A stretch of 64,000 bases of DNA from Limnohabitans sp. DM1. Lineage in GTDB: Bacteria; Pseudomonadota; Gammaproteobacteria; Burkholderiales; Burkholderiaceae_C. The stretch's first letter is position 1. The number at the start of each line of letters is the position of its first letter. Under the pieces are notes generated by a model, which saw nothing but the letters and a program-made list of their open reading frames with translations, was not told where the DNA came from and ran no database searches. Below are positions 23,984 to 32,910 of the stretch, in pieces. Location of the stretch: NCBI RefSeq assembly GCF_001269385.1, contig NZ_CXOO01000023.1, positions 109-64,108 on the forward strand, written 5' to 3'. The translations under genes and the position numbers were made by a program.

Positions 23984-24016
23984 CTTCCTGATGATCCAAC
24001 CCGTTTGTTTTACAAC

Positions 24017-25405
24017 ATGAAGCTCCCCTCTCTGGACCCGTCCACATTCTCCCAATTGCTGGGGGTGGTGTCGGACCTCACCTTGGTCATGGACCCGCAA
24101 GGTGTGATCGAGGATGTGTCAACCGGGCGAGACACCTTGGCCGCTTTGGGCTGCCAGGCCTGGGTGGGCCGCCGCTGGATCGACACCGTGACCAGCGAAA
24201 GCCGCATCAAGATCCAGGAAATGCTGCAGTCCCAAGGCGTGTCCGACGTCATGCGCTGGCGGCATGTGAACCATCTGTCCGCTTTGGGCAGCGAGGTGGC
24301 TTTGCAATATGTGGTCTTGCCGCTGGGCGGGGGCAAATTGCTGGCCATGGGCCGCGACCTGGAAAGTCTGGCTGAATTGCAGCGCCGCCTGGTGGAAACC
24401 CAGCAATCCATGGAGCGTGACTACCTGCGCTTGCGCCACATCGAGGCACGTTACCGCGTCCTGTTTGATACCTCGTCTGAGGCTGTCTTGATGGTGGATG
24501 CCGCCACTCAGCGCGTGCTCGAAGCCAATGTGGGCGCACAAGCCTTGCTCAAAGACGCGGGCAAACGCCTGGTGGGCCGCGATGTGCGCGAATGTTTTGA
24601 AGGCGAAAGCCAGGGCGAAGTGCAGTCTTTGCTGCGCATGGCGCTGGCCACTGGCCGCATCGAGATGTGCTCGGCCCGCGTGGCGGGCTTGCCCTCGGCC
24701 TGGACGGTGTCGGCCACGGTGTTTCGTCAGGAGGGCGGGGCACAGTTTCTGGTGCGCCTGGTCACCCGCGAGGCTGCATCGGCCCCGCTGCACGATGCCG
24801 GATCTTCAGCCGCTTTGAGCGAGGCCATGGAGCGCTTCCCGGATGGCTGGCTGTTGACCGATACCTCGGGCTTGATCAAAAGCGTGAACGAAGAGGGCAT
24901 GGCTTTGTTGGGCCTGACGGCCTCGTCCCAAGTGGTGGGCCAAAGTCTGGAGCGCTGGTTGTTGCGCGGTGCGGTGGACTGGGGGGTGCTCAACACCAGC
25001 TTGCGCCAGCAATTGCCGGTGCGCAATTTCGCCACCGAAGTGCGCACCCTGTCGGGCATGACCTTGCCGGTCGAGGTGTCGGCCGTGTGCCTGGCGCGCC
25101 CCGAGCCGATGTACGCCTTTTTTGTGCGCGACATGGACCGCCGTTTGCAAGGCGGGGCCTCGGTGGCGCAAAGCCAGAGCAACCCGTTTGCCGACCTGTC
25201 GCAGTTGGTGGGGCGTCGCCCGATCAAGGACATTGTGGGCGAGACGGTGGACACCATCGAGCGCCTGTGCATCGAAGCGGCCCTGGAGCTGACCCACAAC
25301 AACCGCGCCTCGGCGGCGGAAATGCTGGGTTTGTCGCGTCAGAGCCTGTACGTCAAGCTGCGCCGCTTTGGCATGGTGGCCGAGGCCGAAGCCGACGCGC
25401 CTTGA
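24017..25405 (+). CDS. ppsR: PpsR/CrtJ photosynthesis repressor
   Basis: Encodes 462 residues: an N-terminal PAS-like domain (about 1-120), a Q-linker helix (RRLVETQQSMERDYLRLRHI), two PAS domains (about 140-250 and 270-390) and a C-terminal Fis-type helix-turn-helix (RASAAEMLGLSRQSLYVKLR). C418 in RLCIEAALELT sits just before the helix-turn-helix, at the place of the redox-active Cys420 of CrtJ. It is expected to bind TGTC-N10-GACA sites and repress bch, crt and puh genes when oxygen is high. It lies between ppaA and bchG. Confidence 0.92.
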   Translation: MKLPSLDPSTFSQLLGVVSDLTLVMDPQGVIEDVSTGRDTLAALGCQAWVGRRWIDTVTSESRIKIQEMLQSQGVSDVMRWRHVNHLSALGSEVALQYVVLPLGGGKLLAMGRDLESLAELQRRLVETQQSMERDYLRLRHIEARYRVLFDTSSEAVLMVDAATQRVLEANVGAQALLKDAGKRLVGRDVRECFEGESQGEVQSLLRMALATGRIEMCSARVAGLPSAWTVSATVFRQEGGAQFLVRLVTREAASAPLHDAGSSAALSEAMERFPDGWLLTDTSGLIKSVNEEGMALLGLTASSQVVGQSLERWLLRGAVDWGVLNTSLRQQLPVRNFATEVRTLSGMTLPVEVSAVCLARPEPMYAFFVRDMDRRLQGGASVAQSQSNPFADLSQLVGRRPIKDIVGETVDTIERLCIEAALELTHNNRASAAEMLGLSRQSLYVKLRRFGMVAEAEADAP

Positions 25406-25409
25406 GGGT

Positions 25410-25427
25410 TGTCACGCTGGATTGACA
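25410..25427. promoter_or_regulatory. PpsR-type operator 1 before bchG
   Basis: TGTCACGCTGGATTGACA is an exact TGTC-N10-GACA match that begins four bases after the ppsR stop. It is the first of a tandem pair in the ppsR-bchG gap. Confidence 0.78.
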
Positions 25428-25432
25428 TTAAG

Positions 25433-25450
25433 TGTCAATCCCAATTGACA
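25433..25450. promoter_or_regulatory. PpsR-type operator 2 before bchG
   Basis: TGTCAATCCCAATTGACA is a second exact match, five bases after the first and 28 bases before the bchG ATG. The facing half-sites of the two operators build a further perfect palindrome with arms GGATTGACA and TGTCAATCC (25419-25441). Confidence 0.8.
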
Positions 25451-25478
25451 TTTCAAAAACTCTCTTCACAATGGGGGC

Positions 25479-26435
25479 ATGGACACCCCACCCTTGGCCC
25501 ACTCGCCACACACCCAGGCCACAGCACCACCGCTGAACCGGCCTGCTTTGCGCACGGTGGCCGAATTCCTCAAACCCATCACCTGGTTTCCGCCCATGTG
25601 GGCTTTTGCCTGCGGCGTGGTGGCCTCGGGCCAGGACATCGGTGCCCATTGGGCTTTGTTGCTTTTGGGTTTGGTGTTGACCGGCCCGCTGGTGTGCGCC
25701 AGCAGCCAAGCGGTGAATGACTGGTTTGACCGGCATGTGGATGCCATCAACGAACCCAACCGCCCCATCCCCTCGGGCCGCATGCCTGGTCGCTGGGGTT
25801 TGGGCATTGCCATTGCATGGACCGCGTTCTCGCTGCTCTGGGCCACGCTCATGGGGCCTTGGGGCTTTGTGGCCTGCGCTCTGGCCATTGCGCTGTCGTG
25901 GGCCTACAGCGCGCCACCCGTGCGCTTGAAAAACAACGGCTGGTGGGGCAACGCAGCTTGCGCCCTGAGTTACGAAGGACTGGCCTGGCTCACGGGCACG
26001 GCCGTGATGCTGGGTGGGGCTTGGCCGGGGTCGCATTCGGTGGCGCTGGCGATGCTCTACAGCGTGGGGGCACACGGCATCATGACGCTCAACGATTTCA
26101 AGGCCATCGAGGGCGACCGGCGTATGGGCGTGGCCTCGCTGCCGGTGCAGCTGGGTGCGCACGGTGCAGCGCGCATGGCTTGTGTGTTCATGCTGGTGCC
26201 GCAGGGGGTGGTGGCGGTTTTGTTGCTCAACTGGCAGCTGCCATGGCACGCCACAGCTGTCTTGGCTTTGGCGGTCTTGCAAGGGCCTTTGATGCTGAAA
26301 TTTTTGCGCCAACCCATTGAGCGTGCCTTGCATGTCTCGGCCTTTGGTGTGCCGCTGTTCGTCAGCGGCATGATGGTCAGCGCCTGGGGCTTGCGCCAGT
26401 TGAGCGGCTTGCACAGCAGCGTGGGGGTTCTATGA
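25479..26435 (+). CDS. bchG: Bacteriochlorophyll synthase BchG
   Basis: Encodes 318 residues of a UbiA-superfamily membrane prenyltransferase. The first aspartate motif is NDWFDRHVDAINEPNRPIPS at 80-99, the second NDFKAIEGDRRMGVASLPVQ. It esterifies bacteriochlorophyllide a with geranylgeranyl or phytyl diphosphate. It overlaps the next gene as ATGA and is followed by bchP, so the two tail-processing steps are co-expressed under the tandem PpsR sites. Confidence 0.94.
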   Translation: MDTPPLAHSPHTQATAPPLNRPALRTVAEFLKPITWFPPMWAFACGVVASGQDIGAHWALLLLGLVLTGPLVCASSQAVNDWFDRHVDAINEPNRPIPSGRMPGRWGLGIAIAWTAFSLLWATLMGPWGFVACALAIALSWAYSAPPVRLKNNGWWGNAACALSYEGLAWLTGTAVMLGGAWPGSHSVALAMLYSVGAHGIMTLNDFKAIEGDRRMGVASLPVQLGAHGAARMACVFMLVPQGVVAVLLLNWQLPWHATAVLALAVLQGPLMLKFLRQPIERALHVSAFGVPLFVSGMMVSAWGLRQLSGLHSSVGVL

Positions 26436-27802
26436 ACACACCGATGAACGCACAGGTTTTTGGCTGGTTCCAGATCATCCGCTTGGGGCTGATCCAGGCC
26501 TGTTTGGGCGCGGTGGTGGTGGTGACCACGTCCACGCTCAACCGCATCATGGTGGTCGAGCTGGCGCTGCCCGCCTTGCTGCCGGGTTTTTTGGTGGCTT
26601 GGCATTACGCGGTGCAAATGGTGCGCCCGCGCATGGGTTTTGGTTCCGACAAGGGGCGGCGCAGCACGCCCTGGATGATGGGCGGCATGCTGGTGCTGGG
26701 TGTGGGCGGCGTCATGGCCGCTTGGGCCACGGTGTGGATGGCCTCTCAGCCTTTTTATGGCGCACTGCTGGCCTGGTTGTCTTTCAGCCTGATTGGCTTG
26801 GGCGTGAGCGCCTGCGGTACATCGCTGCTGGCGCTGATGGCCAAACGCGTGCCCGATGAGCGCCGGGCGCCCGCGGCCACCACCGTGTGGCTGATGATGA
26901 TTGTGGGCTTTGCCGTCACTGCCGGGGTGGTGGGCAAGCTGATCGATCCTTACAGCCCTCAGGTGCTGCTGCAGGTCTCGGCGGGGCTGAGCCTGGTCAC
27001 AGCCTGCATCACGGCCCTGTGTTTGTGGGGCCTGGAAAAAGACGGCGACCCCTCAGGGGCCGTGGCGCCGAGCGTGAGCACCGAGCGCCTGCAAAAACAA
27101 AATTTCAAAGAGGCCTTCCAAGAGGTGTGGGCCGAGCCTGCGGCGCGCACCTTCACCGTGTTTGTGTTCATGTCCATGCTGGCTTACAGCGCGCAGGATT
27201 TGATTCTGGAGCCCTTCGCGGGCGCGGTGCACGGCTTCACGCCGGGGCAGACCACGCAGCTGTCGGGCTGGCACCACATGGGCGTGCTGGTGGGCATGCT
27301 GGCGGTGGCCGGGGCCGGTTCGCGTTGGGTCGCGGGGCGCTTGGGCTCGGTGCAGGCCTGGATGGTGGGCGGGTGCCTCGTGTCGGCGCTGGCCACGGTG
27401 GGTTTGGTCAGCTCGGCGCTGTCGGTCGATTGGCCGCTCAAGGCCAATGTGGTGTTTCTGGGTGTGGCCAACGGCGCGTTCTCGATCGCGGCGATTGCCA
27501 CCATGATGCGCCTGGCCGGTGAAGGCGGCCCGGGCCGTGAAGGCACACGCATGGGTTTGTGGGGCGCTGCGCAAGCTGCGGCCTTTGGTTTGGGGGGATT
27601 GCTCGGCACCGCTGCCAGCGACCTGGCCCATGCCTTGTTGGGGGAACAACGCACGGCCTATGCAGCCGTGTTTGGCATGCAAGCGCTCATGTTTGCGGTC
27701 TCGGCGGCGGTGGCTTCGCGCCTGCGCACCGGGCCAGCAAGGCAGCGAGCGCCTTTGCGTTTTGACGGTCCCGTATTGCTCAAAGGTGGGTCAAGCTCAT
27801 GA
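26432..27802 (+). CDS. PucC-type BCD-family carrier between bchG and bchP
   Basis: Encodes 456 residues with about twelve membrane helices. STLNRIMVVELALPALLPGF and RMGFGSDKGRRSTPWMMGGM are BCD-family signatures shared with LhaA. The gene between bchG and bchP in other purple bacteria is the ORF428/bch2 type, thought to move or present bacteriochlorophyll intermediates. Both ends overlap the neighbours by four bases. It is one of two PucC-type genes here; a light-harvesting 2 role cannot be told apart from sequence. Confidence 0.88.
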   Translation: MNTPMNAQVFGWFQIIRLGLIQACLGAVVVVTTSTLNRIMVVELALPALLPGFLVAWHYAVQMVRPRMGFGSDKGRRSTPWMMGGMLVLGVGGVMAAWATVWMASQPFYGALLAWLSFSLIGLGVSACGTSLLALMAKRVPDERRAPAATTVWLMMIVGFAVTAGVVGKLIDPYSPQVLLQVSAGLSLVTACITALCLWGLEKDGDPSGAVAPSVSTERLQKQNFKEAFQEVWAEPAARTFTVFVFMSMLAYSAQDLILEPFAGAVHGFTPGQTTQLSGWHHMGVLVGMLAVAGAGSRWVAGRLGSVQAWMVGGCLVSALATVGLVSSALSVDWPLKANVVFLGVANGAFSIAAIATMMRLAGEGGPGREGTRMGLWGAAQAAAFGLGGLLGTAASDLAHALLGEQRTAYAAVFGMQALMFAVSAAVASRLRTGPARQRAPLRFDGPVLLKGGSSS

Positions 27803-29007
27803 ACCAAACCGATTACGACTTTGTGGTGGTGGGCGGAGGGCCTTCGGGCGCGACCGCCGCACACGATTTGGTGCGCCAAGGCTGGCGCGTGTTGTTGCTC
27901 GACCGCCAGGGCCGCACCAAACCCTGCGGCGGCGCGATCCCGCCGCGCCTGATCCAGGACTTTGACATTCCCGACCACCTGCTGGTGGCCAAGGTGCGTT
28001 GTGCCCGCATGATCTCGCCCACCGACAACAAAGTCGACATCCCGATCGACAACGGCTTTGTCGGCATGGTGGACCGCGACGAATTCGACGAGTACTTGCG
28101 CGATCGCGCCGCCCAGTCGGGTGCGGTGCGTTGCCAGGCGATTTTTGACAAGCTGCAGCACGACGACAGCGGCCAGTTGTGGGTGCACTACACCCCGGTC
28201 ACGCCCAAAGAACACGCGGCGCTGGAGCACGCTCAACCCGTCAAGGTGTCGACCCGCATGGTGGTGGGGGCCGACGGTGCGCGCTCTGAAGTGGCGCGCC
28301 AAGCCATTCCCAATGCGCACAAAACCAAGTATGTTTTTGCGTACCACGAGATCATCGAGTCGCCTGTGGGCCAGCCCGGCTACGACGCGGCGCGATGCGA
28401 CGTGTATTACCAAGGCGAGGTTTCGCCAGACTTTTATGGCTGGGTCTTCCCGCACGGCAAGACCATGAGCGTGGGCATGGGCAGCGCCGACAAAGGGTAT
28501 TCGCTGCGCAGTGCCACGGCGCGCTTGCGCGAGATTGCGGGACTGACCCATGCGCCCACCTTGCGCCGCGAGGGTGCACCCATCCCGCTCAAGCCCTTGC
28601 CCCAGTGGGACAACGGCCGCGACGTGGTGGTGATTGGCGACGCTGCAGGCGTGGTGGCGCCGTCGTCGGGCGAAGGCATTTACTACGCCATGGACTGTGC
28701 CCGGCGCGTGGCCAAGGCAGCCCATGAGGCCCTCAAAACCGGCAACAGCGCCTGCCTGAAGCAAGGCCGCAAGAGCTTCATGAAGCAGCACGGCCGCGTG
28801 TTCTGGATCTTGGGCGTGATGCAGTACTTCTGGTACCAAAACGACAAACGCCGCGAAAAGTTCGTCAAGATCTGCGAAGACCGCGATGTGCAGCGCTTGA
28901 CGTTTGAGTCCTACATGAACAAGGAACTCGCTCGTAAGGACCCGATGGCCCATGTGCGTATCTTCATCAAGGACATGGCCCACCTGCTGGGCTTGGCACG
29001 AACGTGA
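27799..29007 (+). CDS. bchP: Geranylgeranyl reductase BchP
   Basis: Encodes 402 residues. The FAD-binding fold opens with DFVVVGGGPSGATAAHDLVR, and the GD motif region is DVVVIGDAAGVVAPSSGEGI. It reduces the geranylgeranyl tail to phytyl on bacteriochlorophyll or as the diphosphate. Last of the bchG operon before tspO, which starts 98 bases downstream. Confidence 0.94.
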   Translation: MNQTDYDFVVVGGGPSGATAAHDLVRQGWRVLLLDRQGRTKPCGGAIPPRLIQDFDIPDHLLVAKVRCARMISPTDNKVDIPIDNGFVGMVDRDEFDEYLRDRAAQSGAVRCQAIFDKLQHDDSGQLWVHYTPVTPKEHAALEHAQPVKVSTRMVVGADGARSEVARQAIPNAHKTKYVFAYHEIIESPVGQPGYDAARCDVYYQGEVSPDFYGWVFPHGKTMSVGMGSADKGYSLRSATARLREIAGLTHAPTLRREGAPIPLKPLPQWDNGRDVVVIGDAAGVVAPSSGEGIYYAMDCARRVAKAAHEALKTGNSACLKQGRKSFMKQHGRVFWILGVMQYFWYQNDKRREKFVKICEDRDVQRLTFESYMNKELARKDPMAHVRIFIKDMAHLLGLART

Positions 29008-29105
29008 AGATGGCGCACCTGAAGACTGCGAACCCGAAGGCCGTGCACTTTTTCTGTGCGTGCGCTTGCACAGTCCGCGCTCAGGCCTGACGGACAATCA
29101 AGTCC

Positions 29106-29609
29106 ATGAATCTTCCCCGGATACCGCAAGCCCTGAGCCGACTGCTTGTCGCTTTCGTGCTGAGTTACGCCACCGCTGGTATTGGCGCCGCACTGACCGA
29201 GTTGGGACCGTGGTATTTTGCGCTGCGCCATCCGCCCTGGAAGCCACCCGACGCCGCCTTTGGTGTGATCTGGAGCACGATCTTCACCTTGTGTGCCATC
29301 AGCGGCTGGCTGGCCTGGCAAGCGGCTCACACCCGCGTGTTGCGCATGCGCGTGGCGTGGTTGTTTGGCGTGAATGCCGTGCTCAACATCTTTTGGAGTG
29401 CGCTTTACTTCAAATTGCAGCGCCCGGACTGGGCGCTGCTGGAGGTGGTGTTTTTGTGGCTGTCCATCCTGGCCTTGATGGTGGGCCTGTGGCGGCTGTC
29501 GCGTTGGGCCAGTTTGCTATTGCTCACCTATTGGGTCTGGGTCAGCATCGCCGCAGTTTTGAACCTGCAAACCGTACAACTCAATGGGCCTTTTACTGGG
29601 GTTTTGTGA
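29106..29609 (+). CDS. tspO: TspO/MBR family tryptophan-rich sensory protein
   Basis: Encodes 167 residues with five membrane helices; WYFALRHPPWKPPDAAFGVI and NIFWSALYFKLQRPDWALLE are family motifs rich in Trp and Pro. TspO binds porphyrins and in Rhodobacter lowers expression of photosynthesis genes under oxygen. The location directly after bchP matches that role. No signal for a separate promoter is obvious. Confidence 0.9.
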   Translation: MNLPRIPQALSRLLVAFVLSYATAGIGAALTELGPWYFALRHPPWKPPDAAFGVIWSTIFTLCAISGWLAWQAAHTRVLRMRVAWLFGVNAVLNIFWSALYFKLQRPDWALLEVVFLWLSILALMVGLWRLSRWASLLLLTYWVWVSIAAVLNLQTVQLNGPFTGVL

Positions 29610-29672
29610 TGTTTTGACACCCAATGAACGAGGCCTCATGGCGTGCGCGCAAGGCCTCTGGGCCATCTTGGG

Positions 29673-29716
29673 GTAGGCGCCCACCCTGTGGGCGATGGGC
29701 GTGGGGCGAGCCCCAC
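29673..29716. repeat. Family A palindromic repeat, diverged copy
   Basis: GTAGGCGCCCACCCTGTGGG and the following bases resemble the elements at 41.4-41.7, 44.4 and 49.8 kb. It lies between tspO and the second ppaA-like gene. The rest of the gap (29610-29894) holds a PpsR-like half-site at about 29742 (GTGTCAATCC) and nothing else recognised. Confidence 0.6.
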
Positions 29717-29894
29717 AAACCAAAAAAAGAATTCCAAGCGTGTCAATCCTAGGGTTTCTCAGGCTTGTTGATGCAAGTCAATGAATTTATAAACCCAACA
29801 GCAACAGCGGACCGGCAAGCTATGTCGCTGGCGAATTGACGCCCCGGTTTTCACCTTCCAAAAGGGTGACACGCTCGTGTTGCCAGGAATGTGC

Positions 29895-30740
29895 ATGTCT
29901 GAGTTCAATGACTTGGGTGGTCCATCGAATGGGTTGAAGCGGACTCACAGTCTGCCGGAGGATTGCAAAGAATCCCTGCTGGCCGTGATTGAAAAGCAGA
30001 TCATTCCCCGATTGCTCAATGTGCAGCAATTTTTTCCAGTCAAGGCCCAAAAGGCTCTGGCCAGAAGCGAAACCGAGTCTGTCGATGAGCAGCCTGAATT
30101 CAAGGCTTTCACTCAGCACTGCCTCAGTGGTGATGCCTTGAAGGCCAACCAGATCGTGGATGCCTTGAGTGACAGGGGTTTGGCACATGACCGAATTTTT
30201 TTGGAGCTGATCACCCCTGCGGCCCGCCATTTGGGGGTCTTGTGGGAGCAGGATTTGTGCGATTTCACCCAAGTCACCTGCGGCTTGGCCATGATGCACC
30301 AGATGATTTACCGGCTGGGTTATGAGTCGCCCGCCGGGCAGCCTGATGTGGGCGAGCGTGAACGGGTCATGTTGGCCTGTGCACCGGGTTCGCAGCATTT
30401 TTTGGGCCTGACCATCGTGGCCGATTTTTTCCGACAAGCAGGCTCAGAAGTGGTGCTCGAGATCTCCTCCACCGAGTCCGAGTTGTTGCGGGCGGTGGCC
30501 AACGAGTGGTTTGACGTGGTGGGCATTTCGGTCGCCCTGCAGGCGCAGTTGCAAACTTTGCCCGACTTGATTGCGCACTTGCGCGCCAGTTCGGGCAACC
30601 CGCAAGTGCGGGTGGTGCTGGGTGGACCCATTTTCCTGCTGCAGGAATTCAGTCCACAAACACTGGGCGCGGACGGCATCTTCACGGATGCACGGGAGGC
30701 CGTGGGCGCCGTCAAGCGTTTGGTTCGCTCCACTTATTGA
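29895..30740 (+). CDS. Second PpaA/AerR-like B12-binding regulator
   Basis: Encodes 281 residues. ATG 29895 is preferred over upstream GTG and ATG because CCAGGA lies at good spacing. The B12-cap helix region is LITPAARHLGVLWEQDLCDF, and the Rossmann part includes VMLACAPGSQHFLGLTIVAD, NEWFDVVGISVALQAQLQTL and VRVVLGGPIFLL. It shares the layout of the ppaA at 23.1 kb but is longer at the N-terminus and clearly diverged. It may antagonise PpsR at other promoters or read a different signal. Its 3' end overlaps the convergent antiporter gene by 7 bases. Confidence 0.82.
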   Translation: MSEFNDLGGPSNGLKRTHSLPEDCKESLLAVIEKQIIPRLLNVQQFFPVKAQKALARSETESVDEQPEFKAFTQHCLSGDALKANQIVDALSDRGLAHDRIFLELITPAARHLGVLWEQDLCDFTQVTCGLAMMHQMIYRLGYESPAGQPDVGERERVMLACAPGSQHFLGLTIVADFFRQAGSEVVLEISSTESELLRAVANEWFDVVGISVALQAQLQTLPDLIAHLRASSGNPQVRVVLGGPIFLLQEFSPQTLGADGIFTDAREAVGAVKRLVRSTY

Positions 30741-31969
30741 TCGGGCCCTTGATCGTTTTCAACGACATGCAGGCGGCGTGCGCTCAAGGCGATGGTGGAG
30801 CCTTGCAGCACCAATGAAGTCAGCACCACGACGAAGGCCACATTGAAGTAGATGCGCGCGCCCTCGACCCCCGCCATGACCGGAAACACGGCCAGCACAA
30901 TCGGCACCGCGCCACGCAAACCCACCCAGGAAATGAACGCAATTTCCCGCCCGGAAAAGCGCATCGGTGCCAAGCAAACCCATACCGAGAGCGGGCGCGC
31001 CACGAACATCAACACCAAAGACACGCCGATCGCAGGCCACAGCGTGCGCAGCATATCGGTCGGTGTGACCAACAGACCCAACAACAAGAACATGCTCGCT
31101 TGCGACAGCCAGGCGTAACCATCCATGGCCGACAGGATGGCGCGCACCTGAAGCCGAGCGCGGTTGCCGACGACGACGCCCATGAGGTAAACCGCCAAAA
31201 ACCCTGAACCGCCAAACCATGTGGTGAATGCGAACACCGTCAATCCGCCGGAGACCACCAGCAGCGCCCGGATGCCGCCACCGCCATCCACGCCACGGCC
31301 CAAGCGCTTGAGCATTTCGGCCAATCCCCAGCCGCAACCCAGACCCAGCAAGCTGCCCCAGCCCAGTTGTTGCACCAGTGACAAGACCACGTCTTGGGCC
31401 TCCAGCGTGTGCGCAGTTCCTGAAGACAAGGCCATTGCAATGAAGGTCATCGTCAGGAATACCGCCATGGGGTCGTTCATGCCCGACTCGATTTCCAGCG
31501 TGGCCGCCACGCGCTCCTTGAGTTGCACGCCGGAGGACTTGAGCAGGGAAAACACCGCCGCCGCATCGGTTGAGCCGACGATGGCCCCCACCAGCAAGGC
31601 CAAAGGCCAGGACAAATCCAGCAGCCAATGGGCAGCCAAGCCCGTGATGGCCGTGCACAGCAGCACGCCCAGCGTGGCCAGCCAGAGCGAGGGCCGCAAT
31701 CCGGTGCGGAAAGTGCTCATCTGCGTGCGCAAGCCGCCGTCCAGCAAAATCACGGCCAGCGCCACGTTGCCCACCCAAAAGCTCAAGCGAAAGTCATCAA
31801 AAGCCAGGCCACCCGGGCCATCTTCGCCCGCCAGAATGCCGACCACCAGAAAAATCAGAAGAAAAGAAAAGCCGATGCGGGCGGAAAACACCCCGGCCAG
31901 CACACTGATGAACACCAGCGCCGCAGCCGCCAACAAAGGCAAAGACAAAAAATCGAGCGACAACACCAT
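30734..31969 (-). CDS. CPA1-family potassium/proton antiporter (CvrA/NhaP2-like)
   Basis: Encodes 411 residues, about twelve membrane helices, with no C-terminal TrkA-type domains (full CvrA has them), so it is a short version. GEDGPGGLAFDDF, GAIVGSTDAAAVFSLLKSSG and ESGMNDPMAVFLTM are CPA1 signatures; the Asp residues of the last two form the ion path. It follows bchO by 50 bases on the same strand and may be co-transcribed with the bchIDO operon. Confidence 0.85.
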   Translation of the reverse strand: MVLSLDFLSLPLLAAAALVFISVLAGVFSARIGFSFLLIFLVVGILAGEDGPGGLAFDDFRLSFWVGNVALAVILLDGGLRTQMSTFRTGLRPSLWLATLGVLLCTAITGLAAHWLLDLSWPLALLVGAIVGSTDAAAVFSLLKSSGVQLKERVAATLEIESGMNDPMAVFLTMTFIAMALSSGTAHTLEAQDVVLSLVQQLGWGSLLGLGCGWGLAEMLKRLGRGVDGGGGIRALLVVSGGLTVFAFTTWFGGSGFLAVYLMGVVVGNRARLQVRAILSAMDGYAWLSQASMFLLLGLLVTPTDMLRTLWPAIGVSLVLMFVARPLSVWVCLAPMRFSGREIAFISWVGLRGAVPIVLAVFPVMAGVEGARIYFNVAFVVVLTSLVLQGSTIALSARRLHVVENDQGPDQ

Positions 31970-32019
31970 GCATTGAAGCTACCACAGGCTCGGCGCCGCA
32001 AAGCGCGTGTGGATTTGCG

Positions 32020-32904
32020 TCAAATGCCGCAGCTGCGCAGGATGAATGACGCCGTGCCCGCCGGGTCCTGTTCGTGGGCCAGATGGCCCAGGCCCGCTTG
32101 AAGGTGCAGGCGCGCTTGCGGCAAGCGCTGGCAGGCGTCGTTGGCCAAAGCCGGGGGCACGGTCTTGTCTTGTGCGCCGATGTGCATGAACACCGGGTTG
32201 CGGATGTCGTGCAGGCGAGCGGCCAGGGGCTTGAGCCGCCATGCTGCCATCATCGACAACACGCCGTGCACATGGCCGGAGTCGCACAGCACGCGGGTGT
32301 ACAGATCGATCCCTTGCGCATCGAGCGTGGAGCCGGTGCGTGCGATCCACTCGGCCACCGCACCGGGTTTGGCCGCCAGCTTGGCGGTGGCCCAGGCGGA
32401 CAGCGGGTTGAGCGCCGCCAGTTTGGCCGCCGGGCCGAACAGCCAGGACGCCACGCCCGGCAGCGGCAACCAGGCCGGGTTCAGGCCGATCAGGGTGCTG
32501 CGCGAGGCGCTGTCAAAGTGCAGCGCCATGTGCGCGGCAATGGCCGCGCCTGCCGAGTGGCCCACGATGACCTGCGGCGTGAGATTGAGTTGCAGCATCA
32601 GTGCGCGCAAGCCCTCGGCCATGCCGGGCAGCGACAGCGCACCTTCGGGGCCCCGGCTGGTGAAGGCGTGGCCGGGCAGGTCGGGCGCCACCATGGTGAA
32701 GTGCTGGGCCAAAGTTGGCAGCAAGCCACGCCAGCTGAAGTTGCCCGATCCCGTGCCGTGCAGCAGCAGCATGCACGGGCCTTGACCCATTTGCTGCACA
32801 TGCCACTGGATGCCGCCTGCTTGCACGAAGCGACTGTGCTGCGCGTGTGGCCAAGTGGCTTGGTGCTCGGTCCAAGCCATGCCGGGGTAAAAGTGTTCAA
32901 ACAT
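32020..32904 (-). CDS. bchO: BchO alpha/beta hydrolase
   Basis: Encodes 294 residues with the nucleophile elbow GHSAGAAIA and the oxyanion stretch LLLHGTGSGNFSWRGLLPTL. BchO accompanies bchI and bchD in many phototrophs; a role in Mg-chelatase function is assumed but its reaction is not established. The final His is in AGLGHLAHEQDP. It starts 6 bases after the bchD stop. Confidence 0.88.
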   Translation of the reverse strand: MFEHFYPGMAWTEHQATWPHAQHSRFVQAGGIQWHVQQMGQGPCMLLLHGTGSGNFSWRGLLPTLAQHFTMVAPDLPGHAFTSRGPEGALSLPGMAEGLRALMLQLNLTPQVIVGHSAGAAIAAHMALHFDSASRSTLIGLNPAWLPLPGVASWLFGPAAKLAALNPLSAWATAKLAAKPGAVAEWIARTGSTLDAQGIDLYTRVLCDSGHVHGVLSMMAAWRLKPLAARLHDIRNPVFMHIGAQDKTVPPALANDACQRLPQARLHLQAGLGHLAHEQDPAGTASFILRSCGI

Positions 32905-32910
32905 GGCGGC

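Noticed and set aside
26432..27802. True pucC of an LH2 operon
   Set aside because: No pucB/pucA genes are nearby, and the position between bchG and bchP fits the ORF428/bch2 type better.
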